Assembly (NCBI RefSeq): GCF_005519465.1
Contig: NZ_CP027858.1
Span: 3,286,001-3,350,000, forward strand
DNA: 64,000 bases
Source of the DNA: Streptomyces clavuligerus
Lineage (GTDB): Bacteria > Actinomycetota > Actinomycetes > Streptomycetales > Streptomycetaceae
Reading direction: 5' to 3'
Both the position numbers and the translations under genes were made by a program. This document shows, piece after piece, positions 1 to 8,307 of this stretch (position 1 is its first letter; every line of letters starts with the position of its first letter). The notes beneath the pieces were generated by a model that worked only from the letters and a program-made list of their open reading frames with translations, was not told the DNA's origin and searched no databases.

Positions 1-1070
1 ACGGGGGCTACGACGGATACGACGACGGTCGCGGACGCCGCCGTCAGCGCAAGTCCAGCACCTCCACGGTGCTGCTCGTGGTCGCGGGTGTGCTGGTGCT
101 GATCGGCGCGGTCCTCATCGCCCGCGCCGTCTTCGGGGACAAGCCCGAGGCCGGTGATGTGCCGGTGCCGGTGCTCGTGGGCAAGACCCCGGCGGAGGCC
201 CAGCGGCTCGCCGACAACGCGGAGGTCACCCTCACCCAGTCCGGCGCGGAACGCTGCGACCAGCCCAAGGGCAGGATCTGTAGTCAGATCCCGGCCGATG
301 GCACCGTGTCCAAGGGCGACACCGTCACCTATGTGCTCTCCGAGGGCGCGCCCAAGGTGGAGGTCCCCGACGTCACCGAGAAGTCCCTGGACAGCGCGCG
401 GGAGCAGCTCACCCGCAAGGGCTTCAAGGTGGAGGTCGACGAGGTCGAGTCGACCTCCGAGGACCCGGGCACGGTCATCGAGCAGCGGCCCCGGGGCGCC
501 AGCATGGCCGAGAAGAACACCACGGTGACGCTGACGGTGGCCAAGCAGGCGCTGAAGACGGTGCCGTTCGTCGAGGGCAATCCGTACCCGTCGGCGCAGC
601 AGCAGCTCCAGGTCAACGGCTTCCAGGTGAACGTCGAGTATGTGGACTCGGACAAGCCCCGGGACCAGGTCCTGACCCAGAAGCCGGCCGGGAACAGCCA
701 GGCGCCCGAGAACAGCACGGTGACGCTCACGGTCTCCAAGGGGCCCGAGCAGGTCATCACGGTCCCGCCGCTGACGGGCAAGACCCTCGGTGAGGCCAAG
801 CTGCTCCTTTCCCAGGCGGGTCTGGAACTCGGCGACGTCACCGGCCCGGACGACGACAACGCCCGGGTGATCGACCAGAACCCGAAGGGCGGCGGCCAGC
901 CGGGCGAGGAGAAGAAGGTCGATGTCACCACCCTCGACCTGGGCGGTGGCGACAACAACGGAAACAACAGCGACAACGGGAACCAGGGCAACAACGGAAA
1001 CAACGGTGACCCGGGGAACGGCGAGGAGGACTCCGACGGGGGCTGGAACCCCTTCGCGGGCCTGCGCTGA
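1..1070 (+). CDS. pknB: PASTA-domain Ser/Thr protein kinase, C-terminal part (5' end outside window)
   Basis: The reading frame is open from the window edge, so only the membrane-proximal and extracellular part is seen. A short basic cytoplasmic stretch is followed by one transmembrane segment (about 78-137) and four PASTA repeats (about 160-930). A Gly/Asn/Asp-rich tail ends in GWNPFAGLR. PASTA repeats bind peptidoglycan fragments or lipid II, and this architecture is that of PknB-type kinases controlling growth and division. The kinase domain lies upstream and cannot be checked. The gene converges on a sortase gene, with a hairpin between them. Confidence 0.9.
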   Translation, partial: GGYDGYDDGRGRRRQRKSSTSTVLLVVAGVLVLIGAVLIARAVFGDKPEAGDVPVPVLVGKTPAEAQRLADNAEVTLTQSGAERCDQPKGRICSQIPADGTVSKGDTVTYVLSEGAPKVEVPDVTEKSLDSAREQLTRKGFKVEVDEVESTSEDPGTVIEQRPRGASMAEKNTTVTLTVAKQALKTVPFVEGNPYPSAQQQLQVNGFQVNVEYVDSDKPRDQVLTQKPAGNSQAPENSTVTLTVSKGPEQVITVPPLTGKTLGEAKLLLSQAGLELGDVTGPDDDNARVIDQNPKGGGQPGEEKKVDVTTLDLGGGDNNGNNSDNGNQGNNGNNGDPGNGEEDSDGGWNPFAGLR

Positions 1071-1108
1071 GCCACCCGGCACCCGCCCTGCGGGACGATG
1101 CGTCACCC

Positions 1109-1139
1109 GGCCCCGGCATCCCGAGCGGATGCCGGGGCC
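1109..1139. terminator. Bidirectional hairpin between pknB and a sortase gene
   Basis: A 13-bp perfect stem (GGCCCCGGCATCC, 1109-1121; complement 1127-1139) with a 5-nt loop lies between two convergent genes. There is no T-tract, as is common in Streptomyces. Confidence 0.65.
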
Positions 1140-1177
1140 GCGGCGTCCCGGAACGGACTCCCGGTACCTGGCGGCGG

Positions 1178-1873
1178 TCAGCGCAGTTCGGCCGGCCGGG
1201 TGCGGTCCCGGTCGACCTTGACCGCGCGGACGAGTTCCCCCCAGACGATGTAGCGGTAGTCCGAGGTGTAGATCGGCGTACAGGTCGTGAGGGTGATGTA
1301 CCGGCCGGGCGCGGTCTTCCCGGACTGCTTGGGGACCGGCTTGAGCACGTCCACGTTGTACTTGGAGGTCTGCGGCAGGGTCTTGTAGACCTTGTAGACG
1401 TACCAGGTGTCACGGGTCTCGAAGACGATCGGATCGCCCTCGTCCAGCTTGTGGATGTTGTGGAACTTGGCGCCGTGGCCGTCGCGGTGCGCGGCCAGGG
1501 TGAAGTTGCCCTTCTGCTGCCAGGGCAGCGCGGACTTCACCGGCTCGGTGTAGTAGCCCGCGACCCCGCCGTTGAGCTGTGCGGGCGTGGTGCCCTTCTT
1601 CACCAGCACCTCGTCGTCGCCCATGGCGGGGACATGGAGGAAGCCGATGCCGTCCTTGGTGTCGAGGGCGCCCGGGCCCTGGGCCCCACCGGGGCGGGGC
1701 TTCGTCCAGCCCTCGCGTATCCGGTCGGCCTGCCGGGACGCCTCCCGGTCCGCGAGGACGTTGGTCCACCACAGCGAATAGACGACGAAGAGGCCGAGGA
1801 CGACCCCCGCGGTGATCAGCAACTCGCCGAAGAGACTGATGACACCGGCGATCCGGCTGCGCGCACGTGACAC
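1178..1873 (-). CDS. srtE2: Class E sortase (SrtE2-like)
   Basis: A 231-residue membrane-anchored transpeptidase. An N-terminal transmembrane segment (about residues 10-36) is followed by a sortase fold with catalytic His129 (AAHRDGHG), Cys198 (TLTTC) and Arg207. Class E sortases cleave LAxTG-type signals and attach proteins to peptidoglycan; in S. coelicolor SrtE1 and SrtE2 anchor the long chaplins needed for aerial hyphae. The gene is followed upstream on the same strand by a second sortase gene, matching the srtE2-srtE1 order of S. coelicolor. The symbol rests on that order. Confidence 0.88.
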   Translation of the reverse strand: MSRARSRIAGVISLFGELLITAGVVLGLFVVYSLWWTNVLADREASRQADRIREGWTKPRPGGAQGPGALDTKDGIGFLHVPAMGDDEVLVKKGTTPAQLNGGVAGYYTEPVKSALPWQQKGNFTLAAHRDGHGAKFHNIHKLDEGDPIVFETRDTWYVYKVYKTLPQTSKYNVDVLKPVPKQSGKTAPGRYITLTTCTPIYTSDYRYIVWGELVRAVKVDRDRTRPAELR

Positions 1874-1940
1874 TGCATCGTTCCCGTCTGGACCCCGGCG
1901 GCCCTTCGACGTCCGGGCCCCAGGGCCGCGCTGACGGGTC

Positions 1941-3326
1941 CTAGCCTACGAGCGCGTCTGGTTTGCCCTGCGCACGTGGCCGCTCCTCGGCCAGCTCGCC
2001 CCAGACGATCATCCGATAGGTGCTGGTGAACTCGGGGGTGCAGGTGGTGAGGGTGATATAGCGGCCGGGACGGGTGAAGCCCGAGCCGGCCGGGACCGGG
2101 CGGAGCACCCGGACATTGGAGGGCGGTGTCTGGGGGAGCAGGCTCGCCATGCGGTACGTGTAGTACGCCTCGCGGGTCTCGACCACGATCGGATCACCCG
2201 GTTCGAGACGGTTGATGTAGCGGAAGGGCTCGCCGTGGGTGTTGCGGTGGCCCGCGACCCCGAAGTTGCCCGTACGCGCCGAGGGCATCGCGGTCTTGAG
2301 CCCGCCCTCGCTGTAGTGGCCGACCATCCCCCGGTCGAGCACCTTCTCCTTGTCGATGCTCGCGGCGACGGGGACGACGACGTCCAGCTTGGGGATGTAC
2401 ATGATCGCGAAACCCTCGCCGGGCCGGAACGCCCCGGGGGCCCGGCCCGCGGCCCAGGACCGCTGGATCCGCTCCTTCTCCCGGCCGGCCTGCTGATCGG
2501 CGCGGACGTTGGTCCACCAGAGCTGATAGGTGACGAAGAGCAGCATCACCACGCCGAGGGTGATGAAGACCTCGCCCAGGGCCCGGCTGACGACCACGCC
2601 GGGGCTGTCCCGGGCCGCGCGGGCGGCTCTGCGGGCCTCGGTCCGGGTGAGCGGGCGGGAGGGGGCGGTGGCCTGCGGGGACGGCTTCGGCGGGCGGCGG
2701 CGGGCGCGGTGTCCCGGGGAACGGGCCGCTCTGCGGCGTTCGGCCCGCCCGGGGCCGGTGGGGGCGGTGGGGCCGGTGGGGGCGTGCTCGTACGGCTCAT
2801 ACGGCTCATACGGCTCATATGTCTCGGGCGGCTCATACGGTCCGGGCGGCTCGGGTTGTCCCGGCGGCCGGGGCGTTCCCCACTGTTCCGGCGCGGGGGC
2901 CGGGGGGACGCCCGGGGGGTGCAGGGCATACGCGCCCTGGGTGCCATGGGCGCCGTACGGGCCCTGTGGGGCGTATGGAGCCTGCGGGACGGCCGGGGTG
3001 GGGGGTTGATACGGGCCGGGCGCCGTCGGGCCTCCCTGCCCCGGCCAGGCGTATCCCGGCGGCGGCTCGGGGACGGTGGGACCGGGCGGCGGCGGATACC
3101 CCGGGCCGGGGTCGGGGGCCGGGGCCGCTCCCTGGGCGTAGGGCTGCCCGTACGCCGGGTACGCCGGGCCGGGGGCGGGGTGCCACGGGTCCCCGTACCC
3201 GGGCTGCCCGTGTCCCTGCTGCCTGGGTCCCGGCGGCCCGTGCTCCGCCCCTCCGCCGTGCCCTGTCGCGTCCTCGTACCCTCCCGGAGGGCCGTACCAC
3301 CCCTCCCCAGGACGCCGGTCGGTCAC
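1941..3326 (-). CDS. srtE1: Class E sortase with long Pro/Gly/Tyr-rich N-terminal extension (SrtE1-like)
   Basis: 461 residues. About 215 N-terminal residues are low-complexity, rich in Pro, Gly, Tyr and Gln, with four tandem YEP-type repeats (near 2790-2825). A basic linker and one membrane segment follow, then the sortase domain with His360 (AGHRNTHG), Cys429 (TLTTC) and Arg438. His-to-Cys spacing is identical to the neighbouring sortase. The stop codon overlaps the start region of nothing downstream, but its own start overlaps the amidotransferase stop by 4 bp (ATGA), so the two are probably translationally coupled. The disordered cytoplasmic tail probably explains the large size. Confidence 0.88.
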   Translation of the reverse strand: MTDRRPGEGWYGPPGGYEDATGHGGGAEHGPPGPRQQGHGQPGYGDPWHPAPGPAYPAYGQPYAQGAAPAPDPGPGYPPPPGPTVPEPPPGYAWPGQGGPTAPGPYQPPTPAVPQAPYAPQGPYGAHGTQGAYALHPPGVPPAPAPEQWGTPRPPGQPEPPGPYEPPETYEPYEPYEPYEHAPTGPTAPTGPGRAERRRAARSPGHRARRRPPKPSPQATAPSRPLTRTEARRAARAARDSPGVVVSRALGEVFITLGVVMLLFVTYQLWWTNVRADQQAGREKERIQRSWAAGRAPGAFRPGEGFAIMYIPKLDVVVPVAASIDKEKVLDRGMVGHYSEGGLKTAMPSARTGNFGVAGHRNTHGEPFRYINRLEPGDPIVVETREAYYTYRMASLLPQTPPSNVRVLRPVPAGSGFTRPGRYITLTTCTPEFTSTYRMIVWGELAEERPRAQGKPDALVG

Positions 3327-3961
3327 GCCAGGGCCTTGCCCACCACCGGGGCGAGCCCCGCCGAGCGTCCGACGGCCCCGGTGTCACCACACCGTTCCAG
3401 CCAGTTGGCGAGCATCAGATGGCCGTGCTCGGTGAGCACCGACTCCGGGTGGAACTGCACCCCTTCGACGGGCAGTTCGCGGTGGCGCAGCCCCATGATG
3501 ATGCCGTCCTCGGTCCGGGCCGTGACCTCCAGCTCGGCGGGCAGCCGGGTGGGCTCCGCCGCGAGCGAGTGGTAGCGGGTGGCGGTGAACGGCGAGGGCA
3601 GCCCGGCGAAGACGCCCCGGCCCTCGTGGGTGACCGGGGAGGTCTTGCCGTGCAGCAGCTCGGGGGCGCGGTCCACGACCCCGCCGTACGCCACCGCCAT
3701 CGACTGCATCCCGAGGCAGACCCCGAAGACGGGGACGCCGGTGGCGGCGCAGTGGCGCACCATGTCGACGCAGACGCCCGCCTGCTCGGGGGTGCCGGGC
3801 CCGGGGGAGAGCAGTACGCCGTCGAAGCCGTCCTGGGCGTGGGAGAGGGCGACCTCGTCGTTCCGCAGCACCTCGCACTCGGCTCCGAGCTGGTACAGGT
3901 ACTGGACGAGGTTGAAGACAAAGCTGTCGTAGTTGTCGACGACCAGGATGCGTGCGCTCAT
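3323..3961 (-). CDS. Glutamine amidotransferase, anthranilate/aminodeoxychorismate synthase component II
   Basis: A 212-residue class I glutamine amidotransferase. It has the N-terminal VVDNYDSFVFNL signature, nucleophile Cys82 in GVCLGMQSM, and His171/Glu173 in GVQFHPES. It would supply ammonia from glutamine to a chorismate-using synthase for p-aminobenzoate (folate) or anthranilate (tryptophan). No component I gene is present in the window, so the partner is unknown. The frame extends far upstream, but ATG 3961 is chosen because homology begins there and it overlaps the preceding small gene by 4 bp. Its position among sortase genes is shared with other Streptomyces. Confidence 0.88.
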   Translation of the reverse strand: MSARILVVDNYDSFVFNLVQYLYQLGAECEVLRNDEVALSHAQDGFDGVLLSPGPGTPEQAGVCVDMVRHCAATGVPVFGVCLGMQSMAVAYGGVVDRAPELLHGKTSPVTHEGRGVFAGLPSPFTATRYHSLAAEPTRLPAELEVTARTEDGIIMGLRHRELPVEGVQFHPESVLTEHGHLMLANWLERCGDTGAVGRSAGLAPVVGKALA

Positions 3962-4164
3962 CGGGCGGTTCCCTCTTCGGCTCCGGCGGGGGCGCTCCCG
4001 GCGCCCGCCCCGTCGACCGTGACATCGTTGAACGGAAGCAGTGGTTCGGCCCAGGGGAAGACGTACTGGAACAGTACGTAGACCGCCGCGAGCACCAGGA
4101 CGAGCGAGATCAGTGCCCTGATCCACGCGTTGCCCGGCAGATGCCGCCAGATCCAGCCGTACAT
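3958..4164 (-). CDS. Small single-span membrane protein (68 aa)
   Basis: 68 residues: an aromatic start (MYGWIWRHLP), one hydrophobic segment at about residues 17-38, and an Ala/Gly/Glu-rich tail. It overlaps the amidotransferase start by 4 bp (ATGA), so it is coupled to it. I know no function for it. The place is consistent with a small conserved membrane protein found beside sortase genes in streptomycetes. Confidence 0.75.
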   Translation of the reverse strand: MYGWIWRHLPGNAWIRALISLVLVLAAVYVLFQYVFPWAEPLLPFNDVTVDGAGAGSAPAGAEEGTAR

Positions 4165-4224
4165 GGCCCGGTCCCTTCCCTTCGGTACCGCTCCAGATTA
4201 AGGGCGTCGGGGGCACCCTCGGGG

Positions 4225-5073
4225 TCAGGAGCGGAAAGCCGCCGGTTTGCCGTGGGTCGCGGGGGCGGTGGACTCCAGCCGGGCCCAGGCGATCAGCCGA
4301 TGGCTGCTGCCCCACTCCGGCTCGCAGGTGGTGAGGGTGAGATACCGGCCAGGACGGGTGAACGGGGACTTGTCCGGCACGGCATCGATCACCCCGGTGT
4401 CGGAGGGGACGGTACGGAAGGGGCTGCGGGCGATCCGGTAGGTGTACCGGGTGGTGCCGTCGGTGAGGACGACCGCGTCGCCGGTGCGCAGCCGGGGGAA
4501 GTCCTTGAACGGGTCGCCGTAGGTGCGGCGGTGTCCGGCGACGGCGAAGTTCCCGGTGCGGCCGGGCAGCGCGGTGCCGGGGTAGTGGCCGAGTCCCCGT
4601 TTCAGGGTGGCCACCGCCGTTCCCTCCAGGACCGGCCAGTCCCAGTCGCGGCCGAAGCGGGGGATGCGGAGGACGGCGAAGGGCTCCCCGGCCCGGGGGG
4701 CGGGGGGCGGTCCGTTCCCGGGGGCCGCCGGGGGCGTGGGCTGTGCCGGGGGCAGGGGCTTCGCCGGGGCGGACGGGTCCACCGGGTCCACCGGCGGGGG
4801 TGGTGGTGCGGGCGGTGCGGTCCGGAAGCCGGGGGCCGGGGGGCCCGGATCGTCCGGGCCGGGGTCCGGGGGGTGTGCCGGGGTCTCGATCCGGCCCTGG
4901 GCCCAGCGGCTCTGGAGCCGGTCCAGCTCCGCGTCGGCGGCGTCGGCGGCCTTGACCCCCGTCCAGAACAGCACATAGACGACGAAGAGCACGATCACCG
5001 TGCCGACGGTGATGCACAGCTCACTCAGGAATCGGACGATCCGGCGTATGAATCCAGCCATTGTCATGGGCAT
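4225..5073 (-). CDS. Class E sortase (third copy in the window)
   Basis: 282 residues from ATG 5073, which has AGGGG six bases upstream; ATGs at 5067 and 5061 are alternatives. A membrane segment (about residues 15-38) precedes a Pro-rich linker (about residues 60-115) and a sortase domain with His181 (AGHRRTYG), Cys250 (TLTTC) and Arg259. His/Cys/Arg spacing equals the two sortases at 1178-3326, so all three are paralogues of one subclass. The longer frame upstream overlaps the DUF881 gene and is not used. Confidence 0.85.
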   Translation of the reverse strand: MPMTMAGFIRRIVRFLSELCITVGTVIVLFVVYVLFWTGVKAADAADAELDRLQSRWAQGRIETPAHPPDPGPDDPGPPAPGFRTAPPAPPPPPVDPVDPSAPAKPLPPAQPTPPAAPGNGPPPAPRAGEPFAVLRIPRFGRDWDWPVLEGTAVATLKRGLGHYPGTALPGRTGNFAVAGHRRTYGDPFKDFPRLRTGDAVVLTDGTTRYTYRIARSPFRTVPSDTGVIDAVPDKSPFTRPGRYLTLTTCEPEWGSSHRLIAWARLESTAPATHGKPAAFRS

Positions 5074-5123
5074 CGCGACCCCTGTTCCGGCCCCGCGCCC
5101 CGGCCGGACGCCCGGGGCGCGGC

Positions 5124-5894
5124 TCAGGGGTTCAGGGGCTTCGCATGGTGGAGATCCACTGTGCCCGAGTAGCCGGGGAGAGTCACCGCCCCGCGCTCGT
5201 CGACTTTCCAGCCGAGCCCGTACGCCTTCACATAGAGCCGGTAGTTCTGGATCGCCGAGGACCGCTCCAGCGCCTGTTCCAGCCGGTCCCGGTCGCCCAC
5301 AGCGGTGATCTTGTAGGGAGGGGAGTAGACGCGGCCCTGGAGGATCAGGGTGTTGCCGACACACCGCACGGCGCTGGTGGAGATCAGCCGCTGGTCCATC
5401 ACCTGGACGCCACGGGCCCCGCCCGCCCACAGCGCGTTGACGACCGCTTGCAGATCCTGCTGGTGAATCACCAGGTCATTGGCTTGCGGCTCGGGGTAGC
5501 CGGGGGTCGCGCGGGCGTTCGCGGGGGCGTCGTCGAGGGTGACCGTCAGCCCCGGGCCGCGCACCGGGCTGGTGCCCGCCGTCCGCTCCAGCGCGCCGAG
5601 CCGGGCGTCCTCGGCCCGGGTGGAGCCGTCGTCGCGGTCGGCGAGCGAGTCGACCTCGTCGCGCAGGGCCCCCGTGGACCGTTCCAGGTCACCGTTGCGC
5701 CCACTGCGCTCACGGATCAGGTCGGAGAGCTTCAGCAGGGAGTCGTCGGTCCGCAGATCCGTGCCCCGGGCGGTGTTGAAACTGGTGACGAAGATCAGCC
5801 CGGCCACGGCGAAGACGGCGGCGGTCAGCACCCGCCCGGCCCGCCTTTTCACCAGGTGAACCGGGACTGGCCTGGAGTTGGCGGAATTGCTCAA
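5124..5894 (-). CDS. DUF881 family membrane-anchored protein
   Basis: 256 residues. One membrane segment (about residues 20-40) is followed by a coiled-coil-like stretch (about residues 50-95) and a DUF881 domain. The last part carries family-like features such as NALWAGGARGVQVMDQR and the GNTLILQGRVYSPPY segment. DUF881 proteins lie near cell-division or envelope genes in Gram-positive bacteria; their molecular role is not established. The gene is divergent from crgA. Confidence 0.82.
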   Translation of the reverse strand: MSNSANSRPVPVHLVKRRAGRVLTAAVFAVAGLIFVTSFNTARGTDLRTDDSLLKLSDLIRERSGRNGDLERSTGALRDEVDSLADRDDGSTRAEDARLGALERTAGTSPVRGPGLTVTLDDAPANARATPGYPEPQANDLVIHQQDLQAVVNALWAGGARGVQVMDQRLISTSAVRCVGNTLILQGRVYSPPYKITAVGDRDRLEQALERSSAIQNYRLYVKAYGLGWKVDERGAVTLPGYSGTVDLHHAKPLNP

Positions 5895-6035
5895 CGTACC
5901 CTTATCTCCTCAGGCGCCGCGGAAGCACTACGCTAACGGACGCCCGGGGGAGGCAGTGGTCCCCGTCGCTCCAGCCCCGGACGCCAGCCACAGTTCCCTG
6001 CGCGGTCACGCAGCGCATCGACAGGAGAGTCCCTC

Positions 6036-6293
6036 GTGCCGAAGTCACGTATCCGCAAGAAGGCCGATTTCACGCCGCCGCCGAACAACCGGCAGGCGAC
6101 CGCCATCAAGCTGACGAACCGCAGCTGGGTGGCACCGGTGATGCTCGGGCTGTTCCTGATCGGGCTGGCCTGGATCGTCCTCTTCTATGTGACCGAGGGC
6201 GAGCTGCCGATCAAGTCCATCGGCGACTGGAACATCGTCGTGGGCTTCGGCTTCATCGCCGCGGGCTTCGGCGTCTCCACTCAGTGGAAGTAG
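6036..6293 (+). CDS. crgA: Cell division protein CrgA
   Basis: 85 residues from GTG 6036, with AGGAGAG 7-13 bases upstream. The protein has a basic N-terminus ([16 protein letters not shown]) and two membrane segments (about residues 30-52 and 64-80) ending in STQWK. Length and both signature ends match CrgA, which coordinates growth with sporulation septation and influences FtsZ in Streptomyces. Consensus DnaA boxes start at the stop codon. Confidence 0.95.
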   Translation: MPKSRIRKKADFTPPPNNRQATAIKLTNRSWVAPVMLGLFLIGLAWIVLFYVTEGELPIKSIGDWNIVVGFGFIAAGFGVSTQWK

Positions 6294-6506
6294 TTATCCA
6301 CAGCAGTTGTCCACAGTGGGGAAAAGGTCAGACGATCTGTGGATAACCTTTCACCGTGTTGACGCCGGTGTGACCGCTTCGGTCGTCCGGGTGACGGTGT
6401 TCACCCCTTGTCCCCACTGGGAAAACCCGGATCGGTGACAAGGGGCACAGCCGTTCCCCACCGGCCGTGTGCGCTCCGTCGGGCCGCCGTCGCCCACTGT
6501 GGACAA
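6294..6506. promoter_or_regulatory. Cluster of four consensus DnaA boxes downstream of crgA
   Basis: TTATCCACA at 6294-6302 and TTGTCCACA at 6307-6315 (plus orientation); TGTGGATAA at 6338-6346 and TGTGGACAA at 6498-6506 (minus orientation). All four match the strong Streptomyces DnaA-box consensus exactly. They fill the crgA/rhomboid intergenic space, 37 kb from oriC. The first overlaps the crgA stop region and the fourth lies just beyond the rhomboid stop. Confidence 0.75.
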
Positions 6507-6524
6507 CCATGGGGAAAGCCCGGT

Positions 6525-7430
6525 TCAGGTCAGCACGGACGTCCGGGCCAGCACCGCCACCACCATGACCAGCAGCACCGCCCCGCAGACGGCGGACTGG
6601 ACCAGCGCCCGGCGCTCCCGCGGCGCGTACACCATCCCGGCGGCGATCACGGCTCCCGTCACCAGACCGCCGATATGGCCCTCCCAGGAGATGTCCGGAC
6701 GGGTGAAGGTGAGCACCAGGCTCACCCCGAGGATCAGCACCACCGGCCGCATATCGAGCTGGACCCGCCTGGCCAGCACGACGAACGCCCCCATCAGGCC
6801 GAAGATCGCCCCCGAGGCGCCGAGCGAGGGCTGGTTCGGCTCGGCGACGAGATAGGCGAGCGTGCTGCCGCCGAGCCCGGAGAGCAGATACAGGGCGAGA
6901 AAACGGCGGCGCCCGAGCGCGGGCTCCACCATCCGGCCCAGGAACCAGAGCCCGAGCAGGTTGAAGAGGATGTGCGACAGCTCCTGGTGCAGGAAGACCG
7001 CCGTCAGCAGCCGGTACCACTGGTCGTGCGCGACACCGACGATCTCCCCGAGCTGGGGGCTGAAGGCGTAGCCGATCAGTTCGAGCTGGGAGACGAAGCG
7101 CTCACCGAGGGAGAGCACCAGGGCGAAGACGGCCACATTGAGGCCGATGAGGACCTTGGTGACCAGGGCGGGATCGCCGTGGAGGGAGCCGCCCGCGATG
7201 GTGCGCGGCTGCTGGGCCGAGGCGCTGTGCCCCGTCCCCGAGCCGCTGCGCACACACTCCGGGCACTGGTAGCCCACCGAGGCGTTGATCATGCACTGCG
7301 GGCAGATGGGGCGGTCGCAGCGGGTACAGCTGATCCCGGTCTCACTGCCCGGGTGCCGATAGCAGTCGGGCAGCCGCGGTACCCCCTGCGGTCCCCGCGG
7401 CTCCTGCGGGCCGCCTGGCGCCTGTTCCAT
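6525..7430 (-). CDS. Rhomboid family intramembrane serine protease with N-terminal zinc-ribbon-like domain
   Basis: 301 residues from ATG 7430 (AGGG eight bases upstream; a GTG at 7463 would add 11 residues). Residues about 23-60 hold a Cys/His cluster (CYRH, CTRC, CPQC, CPEC) resembling a B-box or zinc ribbon. Six hydrophobic segments follow. The catalytic dyad is Ser206 in GASGAIFG and His252 in GHIGG; HxxxN (His153, Asn157) is also present. Such enzymes cleave transmembrane substrates within the membrane. Substrate unknown. Transcription probably continues from the cyclophilin gene. Confidence 0.9.
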   Translation of the reverse strand: MEQAPGGPQEPRGPQGVPRLPDCYRHPGSETGISCTRCDRPICPQCMINASVGYQCPECVRSGSGTGHSASAQQPRTIAGGSLHGDPALVTKVLIGLNVAVFALVLSLGERFVSQLELIGYAFSPQLGEIVGVAHDQWYRLLTAVFLHQELSHILFNLLGLWFLGRMVEPALGRRRFLALYLLSGLGGSTLAYLVAEPNQPSLGASGAIFGLMGAFVVLARRVQLDMRPVVLILGVSLVLTFTRPDISWEGHIGGLVTGAVIAAGMVYAPRERRALVQSAVCGAVLLVMVVAVLARTSVLT

Positions 7431-7468
7431 GAGATCCCTCAACCTCCGAAGCTCCCGAAGCACAACAC

Positions 7469-7500
7469 CGCCCCGTCCATCCAGACGGATGGACGGGGCG
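7469..7500. terminator. Hairpin between cyclophilin and rhomboid genes
   Basis: A 14-bp perfect stem (arms 7469-7482 and 7487-7500) with a 4-nt loop. It could terminate or attenuate transcription leaving the cyclophilin gene on the minus strand. On the plus strand it is followed by TCTTTG. Confidence 0.55.
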
Positions 7501-7535
7501 TCTTTGTTCCCTGTGCCCGCGCCGGGCGGCGGGAA

Positions 7536-8069
7536 TCAGCCCTCGCGGGTCTCGACGACGACGGACTCGATCACGACGTCGTTGACCGGGCGGTCGGTGC
7601 GCGGGTTGGTCTGCGCGGACGCGATGGCGTCCACGACCTTCTTGCCGGCCTCGGTGGAGACCTCGCCGAAGATGGTGTGCTTGCCGGTCAGCCAGGTGGT
7701 GGGGCCCACCGTGATGAAGAACTGCGAGCCGTTGGTGCCCGGGCCCGCGTTGGCCATGGCCAGCAGGTACGGCTTGGTGAAGGCCAGCTCCGGGTGGAAC
7801 TCGTCGGCGAACTTGTAGCCGGGGCCGCCGGTGCCGTTGCCCAGCGGGTCGCCGCCCTGGATCATGAAGCCGGAGATCACCCGGTGGAAGACCGTGCCGT
7901 CGTAGAGCCGGTCGGTGCTCTTCTGGCCGGTCGCCGGGTTGACCCACTCGCGCTCGCCCTGCGCCAGCTCGACGAAGTTCTTGACCGTCTTCGGCGCGTG
8001 GTTCGGCAGCAGCCGGATCTCGATGTCGCCGTGGTTGGTCTTCAGGGTGGCGTAAAGCTGCTCGGCCAC
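7536..8069 (-). CDS. Cyclophilin-type peptidyl-prolyl cis-trans isomerase
   Basis: 177 residues from GTG 8069, where homology begins (VAEQLYATLKTNHGDIEIRL). The cyclophilin core FHRVISGFMIQGGDP, the GPGTNGSQFFI segment and the C-terminal VVIESVVV are present. It has no signal peptide, so it is a cytoplasmic protein-folding enzyme accelerating Xaa-Pro isomerisation. The frame is open to 8351 but that extension has no homology and includes the intergenic space. Confidence 0.93.
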   Translation of the reverse strand: MAEQLYATLKTNHGDIEIRLLPNHAPKTVKNFVELAQGEREWVNPATGQKSTDRLYDGTVFHRVISGFMIQGGDPLGNGTGGPGYKFADEFHPELAFTKPYLLAMANAGPGTNGSQFFITVGPTTWLTGKHTIFGEVSTEAGKKVVDAIASAQTNPRTDRPVNDVVIESVVVETREG

Positions 8070-8307
8070 GGTCCTGCCTTCCGTATGACTGCTCGGGGGA
8101 CTTTCTCTGGTCGCCACGATCCTCGCACGGAAGGGCCGCGCACGCGGAAGAGCCTCCGGTACTCCCCCGGCACGGATGACCCGGTTGCCCGTCCCACATG
8201 CCGGGCACACGGTCAGCGGGCATGATGTGCCAACAGACGGAAAGGTGAAATGTACGGAACTGGGGGCTGGATCGAGCCCCTGTCGCCACCGAGGAGGAGG
8301 TTCCCCC

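Noticed and set aside
3962..5017. Extension of the amidotransferase frame to 5017
   Set aside because: It is out-of-frame reading of the sortase and the 68-residue gene; homology starts at 3961.
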